Below are positions 1-11,632 of a stretch of DNA of 64,000 nt, piece by piece (the first letter of the stretch is position 1; every line of letters starts with the position of its first letter). Under the pieces are notes generated by a model. The model was not told the DNA's origin, did not search any database, and saw nothing but the letters and a program-made list of their open reading frames with translations. This DNA comes from Blepharisma stoltei (Eukaryota; Ciliophora; Heterotrichea; Heterotrichida; Blepharismidae), in NCBI GenBank assembly GCA_914767885.1, contig CAJZBQ010000051.1, positions 124,001 through 188,000 on the forward strand, in the 5' to 3' direction. Made by a program: the position numbers and the translations under genes.

Positions 1-2961
1 AACAGTTGGGAGGGCTACTCATGTGGATGGTATCAAAGCATGTTAAGCAAGCTGAGCTGGAATCTGAGCAGGTAGAGCACTGAGGAGAGCAAGGGCTGCA
101 TTGATGATCAGCCGAGTAAAAATATCCTGCATTGCAAACGCATTTTCAATTAGTGTTGACTTCAGAGTTTGTAGGACAGGCGCAAGCAGGAGCAGCTGAC
201 ATATGAGCGGTATCAAAACAACTTAAACAATTTTCAGCTGTATCAGAGCAGGTTTGGCAATTTTCTTGGCATGGAGAACATGTAAAAGAGCCAGAAAAAT
301 AATAGCCAGTATTGCATGTACAGGAGCCTCCTTGCATAGAAGAATTTTCAGGGCATTGACAGCTAGGAGCTTCTGTCATATGAACTGTATCAAGACAAGT
401 TAAGCAAGAAGTTTCAGAATTGCAAGTTGCACAGTTAGATGGGCATGCAGAGCATGCAGAACTTGATGAAAAATAGAATCCAGAGTAGCAAACACAGGAG
501 CCTGCAGTAAGCTGAGAATTGGCTGAGCAGTAACAGTTAGGTGGGCTGGAGCTATGAATTGGGTCAATACATGAAGAGCATACGTTAGCATCTACAGTAC
601 AAGCAGCACATTGAGAACTACATGGACTGCACATTTTATTTGTGGAATAGTAATATCCAGTATTGCATATACAAAAGCCCCCAACAAGATTTGAATTTTC
701 TGGGCAAGCACATGCAGGAGCTTCTGACATGTGAACAATGTCGATACATAATCCACAGTTACTTTCAGAATCTGAACAGGAAAGACATTGTGGAGCACAA
801 GTTGAACAAACAGTGTTTAAGCTGAAATAAAGGCCAGTATTACAAGTGCAAACTCCTGCAGTTAAAGTTGAAGAGGCCGGACATGAGCAGGTTGGAGGAT
901 TTCCCATGTGGACTGTATCAATACAAGTGAGGCAAGTTGAGCTAGATACAGAGCAGGTAGAACATTGAGGAGAGCAAGGGCTACATTGATGATTAGAAGT
1001 GTAAAAATATCCTGCATTGCAAACACATTGCCCAATAGAGTTAATTGTAGAGTTTGGAGGACAAGCGCAAGCAGGAGCAGCTGACATATGAACAGAATCA
1101 GAGCAAGTTAAACAATTTTCAGCCGCATCAGAGCAGGCTTTGCAATTGTTTTGGCATGGAGAACATGTAGTAAAGTTAGAAAAGTAATATCCATCGTTAC
1201 ACACACAGGAGCCTCCTTGTATAAAAGAATTTTCAGGGCATTGACAGCTAGGAGCTTCTGTCATATGAACTGTATCAAGACAAGTTAAGCAAGAAGTTCC
1301 TGAATCGCAAGTCGCACAGCTAGACGGGCATGCAGAGCACACAGCGCTTGATGAAAAATAGAATCCAGAGTCGCAAACACAGGAACCTGCAGTAAGCTGA
1401 GAATTGGCTGGGCAGTAACAGTTAGGTGGGCTGGAGTTATGAATTGGGTCAATACATGAAGAGCATACATTATCATTCACCGTGCAAGTAGCACATTGAG
1501 GACTACATGGACTGCACTCTGAGCTTGAGGAAAAGTAAAATCCAGTATTGCACTTACAAAACCCCCCAGCAAGATTTGCATTTATAGGACAAGCACATTC
1601 AGGAGCAGCCGTCATATGATTTGTATCAGAACAAGTCAAACAATTTCCTATAGATGTTGTACAACTCCCACAGTTTTCATTACATGCAGAACAGGTTGTT
1701 AAGCTGCTATAAAAATACCCAGTGCTGCAGACACAACTTCCATTTATAAAAGCTGAATTTTGAGGGCATTCGCATGCTGGTGGAGTCATATGGACTGAAT
1801 CAGTGCAGGTGTTGCAATCTATGCTTGAATGAGAACACGTAGCGCATTTATTAGCACATGGTGAACAAACAGAACTAGTGCTAAAATAGTAGCCTGGGTT
1901 ACAGACACAAGCTGAATCTACAATTGTTGAATTATCTGGACAGGCACAAGTTGGTGAGCTTGACATATGAACACTATCAAGACAACTATCACATTTTGAA
2001 TCAGAATCAGAGCATGTAGCACATTGAATGGAGCAGGCTGAGCAAACAGTGTTTGAGCTGAAATAGTAGCCTTTGTTGCAGATACAAGCAGACCCTACAA
2101 GTGCTGAGTTAGATGGGCATTCACAAGCTGGAGTTGACATATGAACTGTGTCAAGGCAAGTAGTACAATTTGATGAAGAAACAGAGCATACAGAGCATTG
2201 AGTGGCGCATGCTGAACAGACTTTATTGGAGGAAAAATAGTAGCCTTGATTGCATACGCAAGATGAGCCTATTAGTGATGAGTTAGTAGGGCATGTGCAA
2301 TATAGGGGTGAGGTATGGACAGTGTCCAAACAAACAATGCAGGTTGTTGAGCTGCTACAGGTAGAGCATTGAGGTAGGCAAGCAATGCATGAAGATCCGC
2401 TAAGATAATAGCCTGTCACGCAAGATGTGCATGCGGTACTGGATCTTGGATTGCAGCCTAAGCAAGGAGAGGTGCATGTTTGGAGGAATCGTTGATTTGA
2501 CTGAATTTTTAGACTTTCTTCTATATCCTTGACAAATTCCTCGTTTTCGCTATTAAAAATGGCACTAATCATCCCTCTGCTTAGCAAGCTAATTTTTTGG
2601 TCTTCATTGAGTACTTTATATGTTCTTGGTTTACCTGAATTTCTATGCTTTTAAGCAGGTTTTCATTGGAGACCTCACAGACCTTAAAGCTCGTAGAATT
2701 TTGTATGAAATTGTCGCTTAAAGAGAAAAATGCTGCTAAGTCTGCTTCAATTCCTTCATGTTTCATGTAATTTTCGAGCTGGATGCTGTTGCAAATATTT
2801 TTCTCGCCAAGCTTAAGAGGGTTGGGTTGTGGCTTTACAAATAAGATTTGTGATAAAATTTCTACTGCTTTATAGGCCGAGTCTTCTAAATCGTCCAATA
2901 AATCTTCCATATCTGAAGACGTGGGATTTATTTCTATACAGATCTTATAAAACTGCAAAAG
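1..2961 (-). pseudogene. Cysteine-rich repeat protein copy 1, 3' end off window, frameshifted
   Basis: This is a paralogue of the intact copy at 7390-10407. It shows at least 13 units of about 48 residues with CxxC pairs, a Gly-Tyr-Tyr-Phe core and an Asp-x-x-His-Met element. The reading frame passes through an in-frame TGA (Trp) near 148 and continues past base 1. Near 2620-2632 the frame shifts by one base relative to the paralogues (the stretch equivalent to KVDQKIYKALNEDKK), so the N-terminal domain (2633-2961) and the repeats are out of frame. Upstream of 2961 the similarity stops, and the signal peptide and about 45 further residues are missing. A missing 5' exon hidden behind an undetected IES is possible, but the frameshift argues for a decaying copy. 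Product, if any: a secreted or surface protein of unknown role. Confidence 0.75.
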
Positions 2962-3923
2962 CTTTATATATTAGAAGCAAAAGCAAAATAGAAATTGTTT
3001 CTTAAAAACCAAAATTAATCTGGTGCTATAACTTTTAAATTTTTAAATAAATAGGAAAAGCAGCCAAACTATTTCAAGTTCAAAATAATTTAAAATTTAA
3101 GGATTAGCCATTCTTAATATAGAAAAACTGCTAGCATATCTAGATTATCAAGGATTTGCAGCGAGTTTTGATTCTCAATCTTATTATAATTAATACTGCT
3201 TTGACATTGTAAATTTTCAGCTTTAAAATGATCTTATCACTCCGCAAATTTTTCAAAGATGCACATCTAGGTTTTAATGAATAATAATGAATAAGCAATG
3301 GAAATTTATCGTTATGAGCATCACTAAAAATAAGATTCCCTTGAACTTAATAGCCTTCATTTGTTAAGCAGACTATTCAAAGATTAAAGAAAATTGAGGA
3401 GGTTTTTATTGAAAATTGTAAAATTTATTAACAAAAGATAATCTTTTCGTGCTGTTAATTAAAGTATATTTATTATAAATACTTGCACTAAATATTGAGG
3501 TGGCAATAATAAATTTTTATGTGATCAATTAAGCAGGAATTTCATAATCTCTTTATAATGTAAATGCGAAATTGCAATTCCTCCAAAAAATGATTTATCG
3601 TCAAATGAATTTGTTTAAAAATTGTGGTCAATATTATAATGTTGAGCGATATCATAAAAATTATTAGAATAATATTTTATAAACCATAAATGGATAAATA
3701 TTTATGGCAATCATTGATACAAGCTAAATTTTAAGCTTGCTATAATATTTTTTCTCAATTACAGTATTTTAATTTTTAGTTTTATTTATAATTTAGCTGT
3801 TTATATTATAATTTATTCATTGAAATATTTTCTGGTGAACATAAAAAATTCTGCTATTAATAGAATATTAATTGGTCAAATTTTGAATACTTATTTAAGC
3901 AATTATCTAGATTTCTTAACTAT
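2962..3923. other. AT-rich intergenic spacer, no gene seen
   Basis: There is no open frame of note on either strand, even with TGA read as Trp. The last ~75 bp next to 3924 resemble 12420-12485, so this 3' flank was duplicated together with the Cys-rich genes. It could hold undetected IESs, which cannot be called without a reading frame. Confidence 0.5.
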
Positions 3924-6534
3924 TTAGTTGTAGTTATTGGTGATATTGAAATAGGTTATATTGTTGTAATTGTATGTAATTGTTTCGCAGTGAGTACAAT
4001 TGCAGCTTGAGTTAGTTTGGCAAGCTTTAACCCATGGATTAAATTGAGAATTAGAGTCTTTACACACACAAGATCCTGTGGTTGCATTTAAATTCATATT
4101 ATCAACATCATCACACTCTGTGCACAAGGTAGCTGAACTCGAGCACTGAGCACATGGGGGCGAACACATCTGGCATACTCCTAAACTTGGCATATAATAC
4201 CCTTGGATGCATTGGCAAGTTCCAGATGTCTGATTAAAAGAAGCATATGGATCCCAGCATCTGCATGTGCCTGTGGCAGTATTCAAATACATATTCCTTC
4301 TCATTCATTTTAGAGTGGTCCTATAATAATCCTTAAATTGGCAAGCCATTATCTATATGAACTTTAGTTTAAAACTCATTTAATTTATGACTCATAACTT
4401 GAAAAAATGATTTTAACCTTGTAAATTCATATTTTATAATTTTTTATCATAACTGCTTTCATTTTATACTTAATAACGACTAAGATTGTTTTAACTCTTG
4501 ATGAAAAAAAATAATAAACGCCAAATAGGCTAAAAAATATTATTTTCAGGATCATTGCATGCAGTGCAAAAGTTATTTGAAGAGCATTGGGCGCATTGTG
4601 GAGGACACTGCGAAATAGGTGAACAAGTAGTAGATGTGCTGTAATAGTAGCCAGGGTTGCAGACACAAGTGCCAGCAATCAAAGTAGAATAAGCAGGACA
4701 AGAGCAGATAGGAGCTGCTGACATGTGAATTGGGTCGACACAAGTATCGCAGACATTCTGATTTGTATAACATGTAGCGCAATTGCTATTGCAAGCTGAG
4801 CAGATTGTATAACTACTGAAAAAGTATCCGGGGTTACATTCACAAATAGTGCCCAACAGACTCGAGTTAGTTGGACAAGCACATGAAGGGGGAGCTGGCA
4901 TATTGATCGAGTCTACACAGCTGAGACAGTTTGTTGATGAAATAGAACAGGTATGACAATTATTCTGACATGCTGAGCATACGCTATTTGAGCTATAAAA
5001 GTGCCCAATATAGCAAACACAATCATTCCCGACCAGAACTGCATTGGTAGGACATGCACAATCAGGAGCAGCTGACATATGAATTGGATCAGCGCAGGTA
5101 TTACAAGTATTAGCGTTTAAGTCACAACTGGCACAATTAGGTAAACAAGCAGAACAAACTGTAGTGGAACTGTAATAATAGCCTATATTGCAGGCACAAA
5201 TGTTTCCGACTAAACTTCCATTTGCAGGACAAGCACAAGCTGGGGCTGCAGTCATATGAGTAGTATCCACACAAGATCCACAATTGGTATTAGTGTTAGA
5301 GCAGCTAAAGCATTGTGGAGCACAAGCAGCACAAACAGTATTTGAGCTGAAGTAATAACCTGTGTTACAAGTGCAGGTTCCAGCAATCAAAGCTGAAAAA
5401 TTTGGACAGAAGCATGCCAAATGAGGATTTAATATTTTTTAAAATTTTATTAATAAATTTTATATAAAATGCAATATGTATATATAATCCGAGCTGATCT
5501 ATAAATTTCTTTAAATTGGCTTGATTCAGCTTGGATTTTAGGAAGAAATTGTGGAGTATCCTTACTTCCATGCAATTGATAATAATGTTTTAATAATTGA
5601 TGGATATACGTTATGAATATATGGCGTACAGCATTTGTTCTTTCATTTTTCCTAGAAAAAATCGAATTTTAGCTTTTAAGGAATGAGAAATTTATTCGAA
5701 AAATTAGCTTACTCCTACCCCCCGTGAGCGAACAAAAATATCTTGTTCGCTACGGAGGGAGGCTATAATTTTTCTATTTAAAATTTATATATAAATTATT
5801 ATAGAAAATTTATTTTAGAAATTTAAAAAAATCTTAATTTGTAAAAACTGGAAAGCAAATATTATTTTAATTTGTAAAATTTATGTTTTTAAAACGCAAT
5901 TTGCTTAAAATTAACAGAATTAGCCAGAGATTTCATTATCAAATTTTTTTTCCATAAAAAATTTTTTCTATTAAAAAAAATTTTTGTTCGCTCACGGAGG
6001 GTGTGTTTTTAGGGCAAAAAGTAGTATATTTTTCTAATGGTTTTGTTCATACGGAGCGGGGAGTTAGCTGACTTTCATTGATTCTTAATTTTATTTAATT
6101 CAAAGTTTATCTTATAAGAACTATAGTTATTAATTAAGCCCGAGCTAGGAGAAAAGACGAAAGAAGCTGAAGAGAAACCAATTCCTAACTCCCCCCTCCG
6201 TATGCGAGCAAAGCCATTAGAAAAATCCCTATTTTTTTTGATCAAAAACCACCCCCCCTTTCGAACAAAAATTTTTTTAATAGAAAAAAATTTTGATATA
6301 TAAGTGATAATTATTATAATAAAATCTCGAGCTAATTCTGTTTAATTTTAAACAATTATTTTAACTAAATTAATATTTGCTTTCCTATTGTTGCAAATTA
6401 AGATTTTTATAAAAATTTAAAAAAAAACAAATTAACCCCCCTCCATAAGCGAGCAAGATTTTTTTGTTCGCTTACGGAGCAGGGGGGAGTAAGAGGACAA
6501 GCAAGACAACGGGAGATTTATTTACCATATTCAT
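3924..6534 (-). CDS. Cysteine-rich repeat protein copy 2 (short form, four IESs)
   Basis: After removing 6186-6489, 5563-6145, 5430-5482 and 4292-4540 the frame is open from ATG 6532-6534 to the stop at 3924 (1422 nt, 473 aa). It has a hydrophobic signal peptide like the intact copy (core LLVLLGIGFSSASS), then only about 20 residues of the N-terminal domain. It then jumps into the Cys-rich repeats at a point the intact copy reaches several hundred residues later. The C-terminal unit is shared with the 7390 and 12486 copies. The ATG chosen is the one conserved upstream of Asn-Met-Val-Asn-Lys. Without excision the frame has stops at each insert. The internal deletion leaves it open whether the product works; the family function is unknown (extracellular, disulfide-rich). 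Confidence 0.65.
4292..4540. mobile_element. TA-bounded IES, 249 bp, homologous to 12848-13083
   Basis: It interrupts the Asn-Asp-Pro-Glu-Asn / Met-Tyr-Leu-Asn junction of copy 2. Joining the left TA (4292-4293) to the right TA (4541-4542) gives the same nucleotide string as the uninterrupted gene at 7741-7760, apart from substitutions, and restores the frame. The copy at 12848-13083 is similar along its whole length and sits at the same codon of another paralogue. No clear terminal inverted repeat is visible. Confidence 0.9.
5430..5482. mobile_element. Candidate short TA-bounded IES, 53 bp
   Basis: A 53-bp AT-rich stretch with an in-frame stop separates the N-terminal domain fragment from the repeats. 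Cutting TA (5430-5431) to TA (5483-5484) joins both sides in frame, and only this length makes the whole copy-2 gene divisible by three. There is no uninterrupted paralogue at this junction, because the gene is internally deleted here, so the exact ends are inferred. Confidence 0.5.
5563..6145. mobile_element. TA-bounded IES, 583 bp, carrying a nested MITE
   Basis: It interrupts the Asp-Thr-Pro .. Ser-Pro-Lys region just after the signal peptide. Joining TA 5563-5564 with TA 6146-6147 gives the string found uninterrupted at 10315-10335 and 18425-18450. The inner segment 5709-6063 is a separate CTCCC-type MITE with its own TTA duplication, so the outer element was already present when the MITE inserted. 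Confidence 0.88.
5709..6063. mobile_element. Nested CTCCC-type MITE (TTA duplication)
   Basis: The ends are TTA-CTCC(TACC).. and ..GGGGAG-TTA. The inner sequence (the motif GTGAGCGAACAAAAAT near the end, an AT-rich core, and a GGTTTTGTTC block near the other end) matches the copine IES at 44543-44927 over most of its length. It lies wholly inside the larger IES 5563-6145. Confidence 0.88.
6186..6489. mobile_element. CTCCC-type MITE acting as IES (TAA duplication), 304 bp
   Basis: TAA-CTCCCCCCTCCG at the left and GGGGGGAG-TAA at the right bound a palindrome-ended element. Removing it restores the signal-peptide coding sequence seen uninterrupted at 10355-10375. Its orientation is opposite to the 5709-6063 copy. 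Confidence 0.93.
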
Positions 6535-7389
6535 TATTACCACATATTTGAGTTCAGATTATAGCTATTCAAAGAAGAATGGTAAATACATATAGGAATT
6601 ATGATATCTCATAAAAATTAATTGAATCGGAAACCTTCAGAAACATAGGATATTTTGAAAATTGGAGTTAAAGAAGAGCAAAACTTGAAGGAAAAATTTT
6701 TTAAATTTTCTTTTGATCGGAATTATAGAAAATTTCAACAATCAATTTTTATAGCAATTATTTGGTTAGCTAATTGATAAAAATTTATTATTAAGATAGT
6801 AAATATTTATTGATTAGAATTCTAAAAATTAATCCATTTATTATCTTTGATTCGCTATTAATTTCTATACTTGTAATAAATGCATTTATAAAAGAAAAAG
6901 TGAAGCCAGATGATTTTTATTGATATAAAGCTAGATCCTTGCATGGGTTGGGGATTGGAATTCGGAATTGCAAGAATAAAAACTGAAGAATTGGAAGAAT
7001 TGTGAGGGTAAAATTGAATTAAGTGAAGCAGATAATGATCAAATGATATTGAAAGAAGTCTTATGGATATGTGGTCTCATAATGAGACGATAACCGATAA
7101 ATTATTGCAATAAAAATAATAAAGCGCTTGTTTGCTAACTCTTTATCCTGATACTTTATATAACTCTCTTAATCTAACGGTGAAGGGTAAAGGCATAGAG
7201 AATAATCTCTCCATGAGAAATTTAATACTCAGAACACTTGATTAAAAATATTTTATATGTCACCTCCAAAAATTATATTAAAAGATAACAAAAATATATT
7301 TTATTTAATTGAGGAAAGTTTCATTGCTGATATAAAAATTGGCCGTCTACTCTATAGTTATTTAATTAAAGGTCTATTTTCTTAATTAT
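6535..7389. repeat. Duplicated 5' flank of Cys-rich gene (copy A)
   Basis: About 0.85 kb upstream of copy 2 is similar to 10408-11360, 18521-19430 and 20633-21600. Shared landmarks are TGCATTTAT next to a GAAAG run, the GGTCTCATAATGAGAC-like palindrome, and the TAATTAAAGG block. There is no open frame. It marks the unit of tandem duplication and must contain the promoter if the copies are expressed. The block joins directly to the 3' end of the 7390 gene. Confidence 0.75.
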
Positions 7390-10300
7390 TTAGGTGTAGA
7401 TATTAGTGATATTGGTTATATTGTTGTATATAATTGTTTCGCAGTGAGTACAATTGCAGCTTGAGTTAGTTTGGCAAGCTTTAACCCATGGATTAAATTG
7501 AGAATCAGAGTCTTTACACAGACAAAATCCTGTGATTGCATTTAAATTCATATTAGCAAGATCATCACACTCTGTGCAAAAGGTAGCTGAACTCGAGCAC
7601 TGAGCACATGGGGGCGAACACATCTGGCATACTCCTAAACTTGACATATAATACCCTTGGATGCATTGGCAAGTTCCAGCTGTCTGATTAAAAGAAGCAT
7701 ATGGATCCCAGCATCTGCATGTGCCTGTGACAGTATTCAAATACATATTCGCAGGATCATTACATGCAGTGCAAAAGTTATTTGAAGAGCATTGGGCACA
7801 TTGAGGAGGACACTGCGAAATAGGTGAACAAGTAGTAGCTGAGCTGTAATAGTAGCCAGGGTTGCAGACACAAGAGCCAGTAGTCAAAGTAGAATAAGTA
7901 GGACATTGGCAGGCAGGAGCTGCTGACATATGAATTGGGTCGATACAAGTATCGCAGGTATTCGGATTTGTATCACATGTAGCACAATTGCTGTTGCAAG
8001 CTGAGCAGGTTTTAGAGCTATTGTAATTGTAGCCAGGGTTGCATTGGCAAATATTTCCATTCAGACTTGAGTTAGCAGGACAAGCACATGAAGGGGCAGC
8101 TGACATATGGACCGAGTCAATACAGGTGAGACAGTTTGATGATGAACCAGAACAACTTTGACAATTATTCTGGCATGCTGAGCATACAGTATTTGAGCTA
8201 TAAAAGTACCCAGTATTACAAACACAAGTAGTCCCGATCAGAGCTGAATTGTTAGGACATGCACAATTAGGAGCAGCTGACATATGAATTGGATCAGTGC
8301 AGACAAGGCAAGCATATGAATTACTGCTACAAGTTGCACAGTTAGACTGACAAGCAGAACAAATAGTATTAGAGCTAAAATAATAGCCGGTATTACAGAC
8401 ACATAGCGTGCCTGCCAAACTTCCATTTGTAGGACAAGCACAAGCTGGGGCGGCAGTCATATGAGTAGTATCTGCGCAAGATCCACAATTTATTTGAGTG
8501 CTAGAGCAGCTAGCGCATTGTGGAGCACAAGCAGAACATTCACTATTTGAGCTGAAGTAATAGCCTGTGTTACAAGTGCAAGTTCCAGCAACCACATTTG
8601 AAAATTTTGGACAGGAGCATTTTGGAGGATTTCTCATATGGACAGAATCAACGCAAGAAATACAGGTAGAGTCTGACACATAACAGGTAGAACACTGAGG
8701 AGCACAAGCACTGCATTGACCATTAGCAGAGAAATAGTATCCATCATTGCAAGCGCAGTGTCCACTAGCGTTGACAGAGTTTGCTGGACAAGCACAAGCA
8801 GGAGCAGCTGTCATATGAGTGGTATCAGTACAAGTCAAACAGTTCCCAGCTGTATTGGAACAGGTCGCACAGTTAGTACTACAAGCAGTACAGGTCGTCG
8901 CTGTCCCAGAACTGTAGAAAAACCCAGCATTGCAAGTACATATATTATTGGTGAGGACTGAGTTAGATGGACAAGCACATGTAGGGGCTGCTGACATATG
9001 GACTGCATCAATGCAGGTTGTGCAGTTATACTCAGCGTTACAAGTGGCACAGTTACTAGGACAAAGAGAAGAACAGACAGTATTTGAAGAATAATAATAG
9101 CCTTGGTTACACACACATGCACCTCCAGTAAATGTTGAAAAAGCAGGGCAGGCACAGTTAGGAGGGCCTAAGCTGTGAGTTTGGTCAGTGCATGAAGAGC
9201 ATACGTCACTAGCTACTGTACAAGTAGCACATTGAGGACTGCATTGAGAACATACAGTAGTTGAACTATAGTAGTATCCATTGTTGCAAACACAAAAATA
9301 TCCATAAAGAGCTGCATTTGCTGGGCATGCACATTCTGGAGCAGCTGTCATATGATTTGGATCAGAGCATGTCAAACAATTAGTTGTATTTATGGCGCAA
9401 GTCATGCAACTTGAATAACATGCAGCACAACCGTGGTTGTCATAGGGACTAAAAAAATAGCCAGGATTGCAAACACAATTACCTTGAATAAGAGCTGAGT
9501 TTCCAGGGCAGCTGCATGTTGGAGGAGCGCTCATATGGATATCGTCAACGCATAACTCACAGTTTGTATTAGAATTAGAACATAGTGAGCATTGGACGGC
9601 ACATGCTGAGCAGACAGTATTTGAGCTAAAATAGTAGCCTGTGTTGCAATAGCATAAGTTAAGATATCCTAAAAATCCATTAGCTGGGCAGACACAAGAT
9701 GGCGCAGATGACATATGAACAGGATCAGAACATGTAATGCAAGAGTTCTCTGTCGAGCAAGTAGCGCAATTCTGCGGACAAGTAGAAAGAAGTGGCTGGT
9801 ATTCCAGACTATCTAAGCTTTCTTCTATCTCTTTGGCATATTTCTCACTTTCTCTATTAAAAATAGCACTAATGATCGCTTTATTTAGCAAACTAACTTT
9901 TTTGTCTTCATTGAGTGCTTTGTATATTTTTTGATCAACCTTAATTTCAATGCTTTTAAGCTGATTATCATTAGAGACCTCACAGACCTTAAAGCTGGTA
10001 GAATTTTGTATGAAATTGTTGCTTAAAGAGAAAAATACTGCTAAGTCTGCTTCAATTCCTTCATGCTTCATGTAATTTTCGAGCTGAATATCCTTGCAAA
10101 GATTTTCCTCGCCAAGTTTAAGAGGCTGAGTTTGAGGCTTTACAAATAAGACTTGCTTTAAAATTTCTGATGCTTTATAGGCTGAGTCTTCTAAATCTTC
10201 CAATAAATCATCCATGCCTCCAGGCATGGAATTAATTTCTATATGAATCCGAGCTGACTTATAAATTTCTTTAAATTGGCTTGATTCAGCCTGGATTTTA

Positions 10301-10407
10301 GGAAGAAATTGTGGAGTATCCTTAGGAGAAAATACGGAAGAAGCTGAAGAGAATCCAATTCCTAAGAGGACAAGCAAGGCAACGGAAGATTTATTCACCA
10401 TATTCAT
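7390..10407 (-). CDS. Cysteine-rich repeat secreted protein, intact copy (1005 aa)
   Basis: This is the only uninterrupted member of the array and the reference used to define the IESs in its paralogues. Residues 1-25 form a signal peptide. Residues ~26-195 form a conserved, mostly non-Cys N-terminal domain rich in acidic and helical stretches. Residues ~200-960 carry 11 repeats with the pattern CNxGYYxSS..CxxC..C..C..C.D..HMxxxPxCxCP. A distinct C-terminal unit ends in an Asn-rich tail (CNCTHCETI..). No transmembrane or clear GPI signal is seen. The start is the ATG at 10405-10407, conserved in copies 2 and 4; an upstream in-frame GTG is not used as a start. The repeats recall furin-like or VSP-like Cys-rich surface proteins of protists. 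A coat or recognition role is inference. Confidence 0.88.
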   Translation of the reverse strand: MNMVNKSSVALLVLLGIGFSSASSVFSPKDTPQFLPKIQAESSQFKEIYKSARIHIEINSMPGGMDDLLEDLEDSAYKASEILKQVLFVKPQTQPLKLGEENLCKDIQLENYMKHEGIEADLAVFFSLSNNFIQNSTSFKVCEVSNDNQLKSIEIKVDQKIYKALNEDKKVSLLNKAIISAIFNRESEKYAKEIEESLDSLEYQPLLSTCPQNCATCSTENSCITCSDPVHMSSAPSCVCPANGFLGYLNLCYCNTGYYFSSNTVCSACAVQCSLCSNSNTNCELCVDDIHMSAPPTCSCPGNSALIQGNCVCNPGYFFSPYDNHGCAACYSSCMTCAINTTNCLTCSDPNHMTAAPECACPANAALYGYFCVCNNGYYYSSTTVCSQCSPQCATCTVASDVCSSCTDQTHSLGPPNCACPAFSTFTGGACVCNQGYYYSSNTVCSSLCPSNCATCNAEYNCTTCIDAVHMSAAPTCACPSNSVLTNNICTCNAGFFYSSGTATTCTACSTNCATCSNTAGNCLTCTDTTHMTAAPACACPANSVNASGHCACNDGYYFSANGQCSACAPQCSTCYVSDSTCISCVDSVHMRNPPKCSCPKFSNVVAGTCTCNTGYYFSSNSECSACAPQCASCSSTQINCGSCADTTHMTAAPACACPTNGSLAGTLCVCNTGYYFSSNTICSACQSNCATCSSNSYACLVCTDPIHMSAAPNCACPNNSALIGTTCVCNTGYFYSSNTVCSACQNNCQSCSGSSSNCLTCIDSVHMSAAPSCACPANSSLNGNICQCNPGYNYNSSKTCSACNSNCATCDTNPNTCDTCIDPIHMSAAPACQCPTYSTLTTGSCVCNPGYYYSSATTCSPISQCPPQCAQCSSNNFCTACNDPANMYLNTVTGTCRCWDPYASFNQTAGTCQCIQGYYMSSLGVCQMCSPPCAQCSSSATFCTECDDLANMNLNAITGFCLCKDSDSQFNPWVKACQTNSSCNCTHCETIIYNNITNITNIYT

Positions 10408-11360
10408 TATTACCACATATTTGAGTTCAGATTATAGCTATTCGAAGAGATGGTAAATGCATATAGGAATTATGATATCTCAGAAAAATTAATTGAATCG
10501 GAGATCTTCAGAAAAATTGGCGTAAAGAAGAGCAAAACTTGCAGGAAAAATTTTTAATAATAATTAAAATAAATTTTCTTATGAACGGAGTTATAATATA
10601 GAAAATTTCAACAATCAATTTTTATAGCAATTATTTGAGCTAGCTAAATTGATAAAAATTTATTATTGAAGATAGTAAATATTTATTGATTAGAATTCTA
10701 AAAATTAAGCCATTTACTATCTTTGATTTTCTACTACTTTCTATACTTGTAATAAATGCATTTATGAAAGAAAAAAGTGAAGCCAGATGATTTTTATTGA
10801 TGTAAAACTAGATCCTTGCATGAGTTGGGGATTGGAATTCGGAATTGCAAGAATAAAAACTGAAGTATTGGGAGAATTGTGATGGTAAATTGAATTAAGG
10901 AAGCAGATAGTGATCAAATTAAATTGAAGGAAGTCTTATGGAAATGCGGTCTCATAATGAGACGATAATCGCTAAGCAATTGCAGTAGTAATAATGAAGT
11001 GCTTGCTTGCTAACTCTTCTCTCAATATTTATCATACTCTCTAAATCTACTTCCGAGCAGTATAGCAAGCAGCGGTGAAGGGTAAAGACATAGAGAATAA
11101 TATCGCCACGCGAAATTTAAGCTACCAGAAATCTTCAGAATGCTTGATTAAAGCTACTTTATAATTATATCATCTCCCAAAAAATTATATTAAAAAGTTT
11201 CATTTCTGATATAAATTGGTCGTTTATTCTATACTGATTTAATTAAAGATAGGTAATTAGAATATTTTCGAAAATAATCGTTTAGGATTATTTAGCTTTA
11301 TTTGCTATTATCTGTTACCAGAAATTGATGATAAACTAAGATCTGACTAATTATTAATTA
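10408..11360. repeat. Duplicated 5' flank of Cys-rich gene (copy B)
   Basis: It is similar to 6535-7389, 18521-19430 and 20633-21600. There is no open frame. Towards 11300 it continues into sequence also found next to the REJ-like gene (21540-21610), so the duplication unit included that gene's 3' end. Confidence 0.75.
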
Positions 11361-11632
11361 ATTAACGAATTGTCATTCTTGGCTCTCAGAAACATTAGAA
11401 TATATAATACTTGTATGATTTTTCATACTATTTTTCTTCAATATTGATGATCTTATCATCTTTCAAATTTTTGTAAAAATCCAGAAAGTAAGAAGCTTAA
11501 TAGCTATCTTAATAAATGCTATACATAAAATATCCACTGCAAAGTTCAATATTGTATTATAAATCTATTTGCAAGAAATACCGAAGTCAAACTTTATTGA
11601 AAATAAAATTATTGACCAGCAGAATGAAATTA
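11361..11632 (-). pseudogene. 3' fragment of the REJ/GPS-type membrane protein gene
   Basis: The reverse strand matches the last ~80 codons of the gene ending at 21613 (motif FCWSIILFSIKFDFGISCK, then a hydrophobic segment). Only this piece is present. It breaks off at 11632, exactly where LINE sequence begins, so it is a dead duplicate truncated by or at a retroelement insertion. Confidence 0.75.

Noticed and set aside
8716-9155. Antisense and shifted-frame ORFs over the Cys-rich repeats
   Set aside because: The Cys-repeat frame is conserved across five copies; the others appear as shadows of the repeated sequence.
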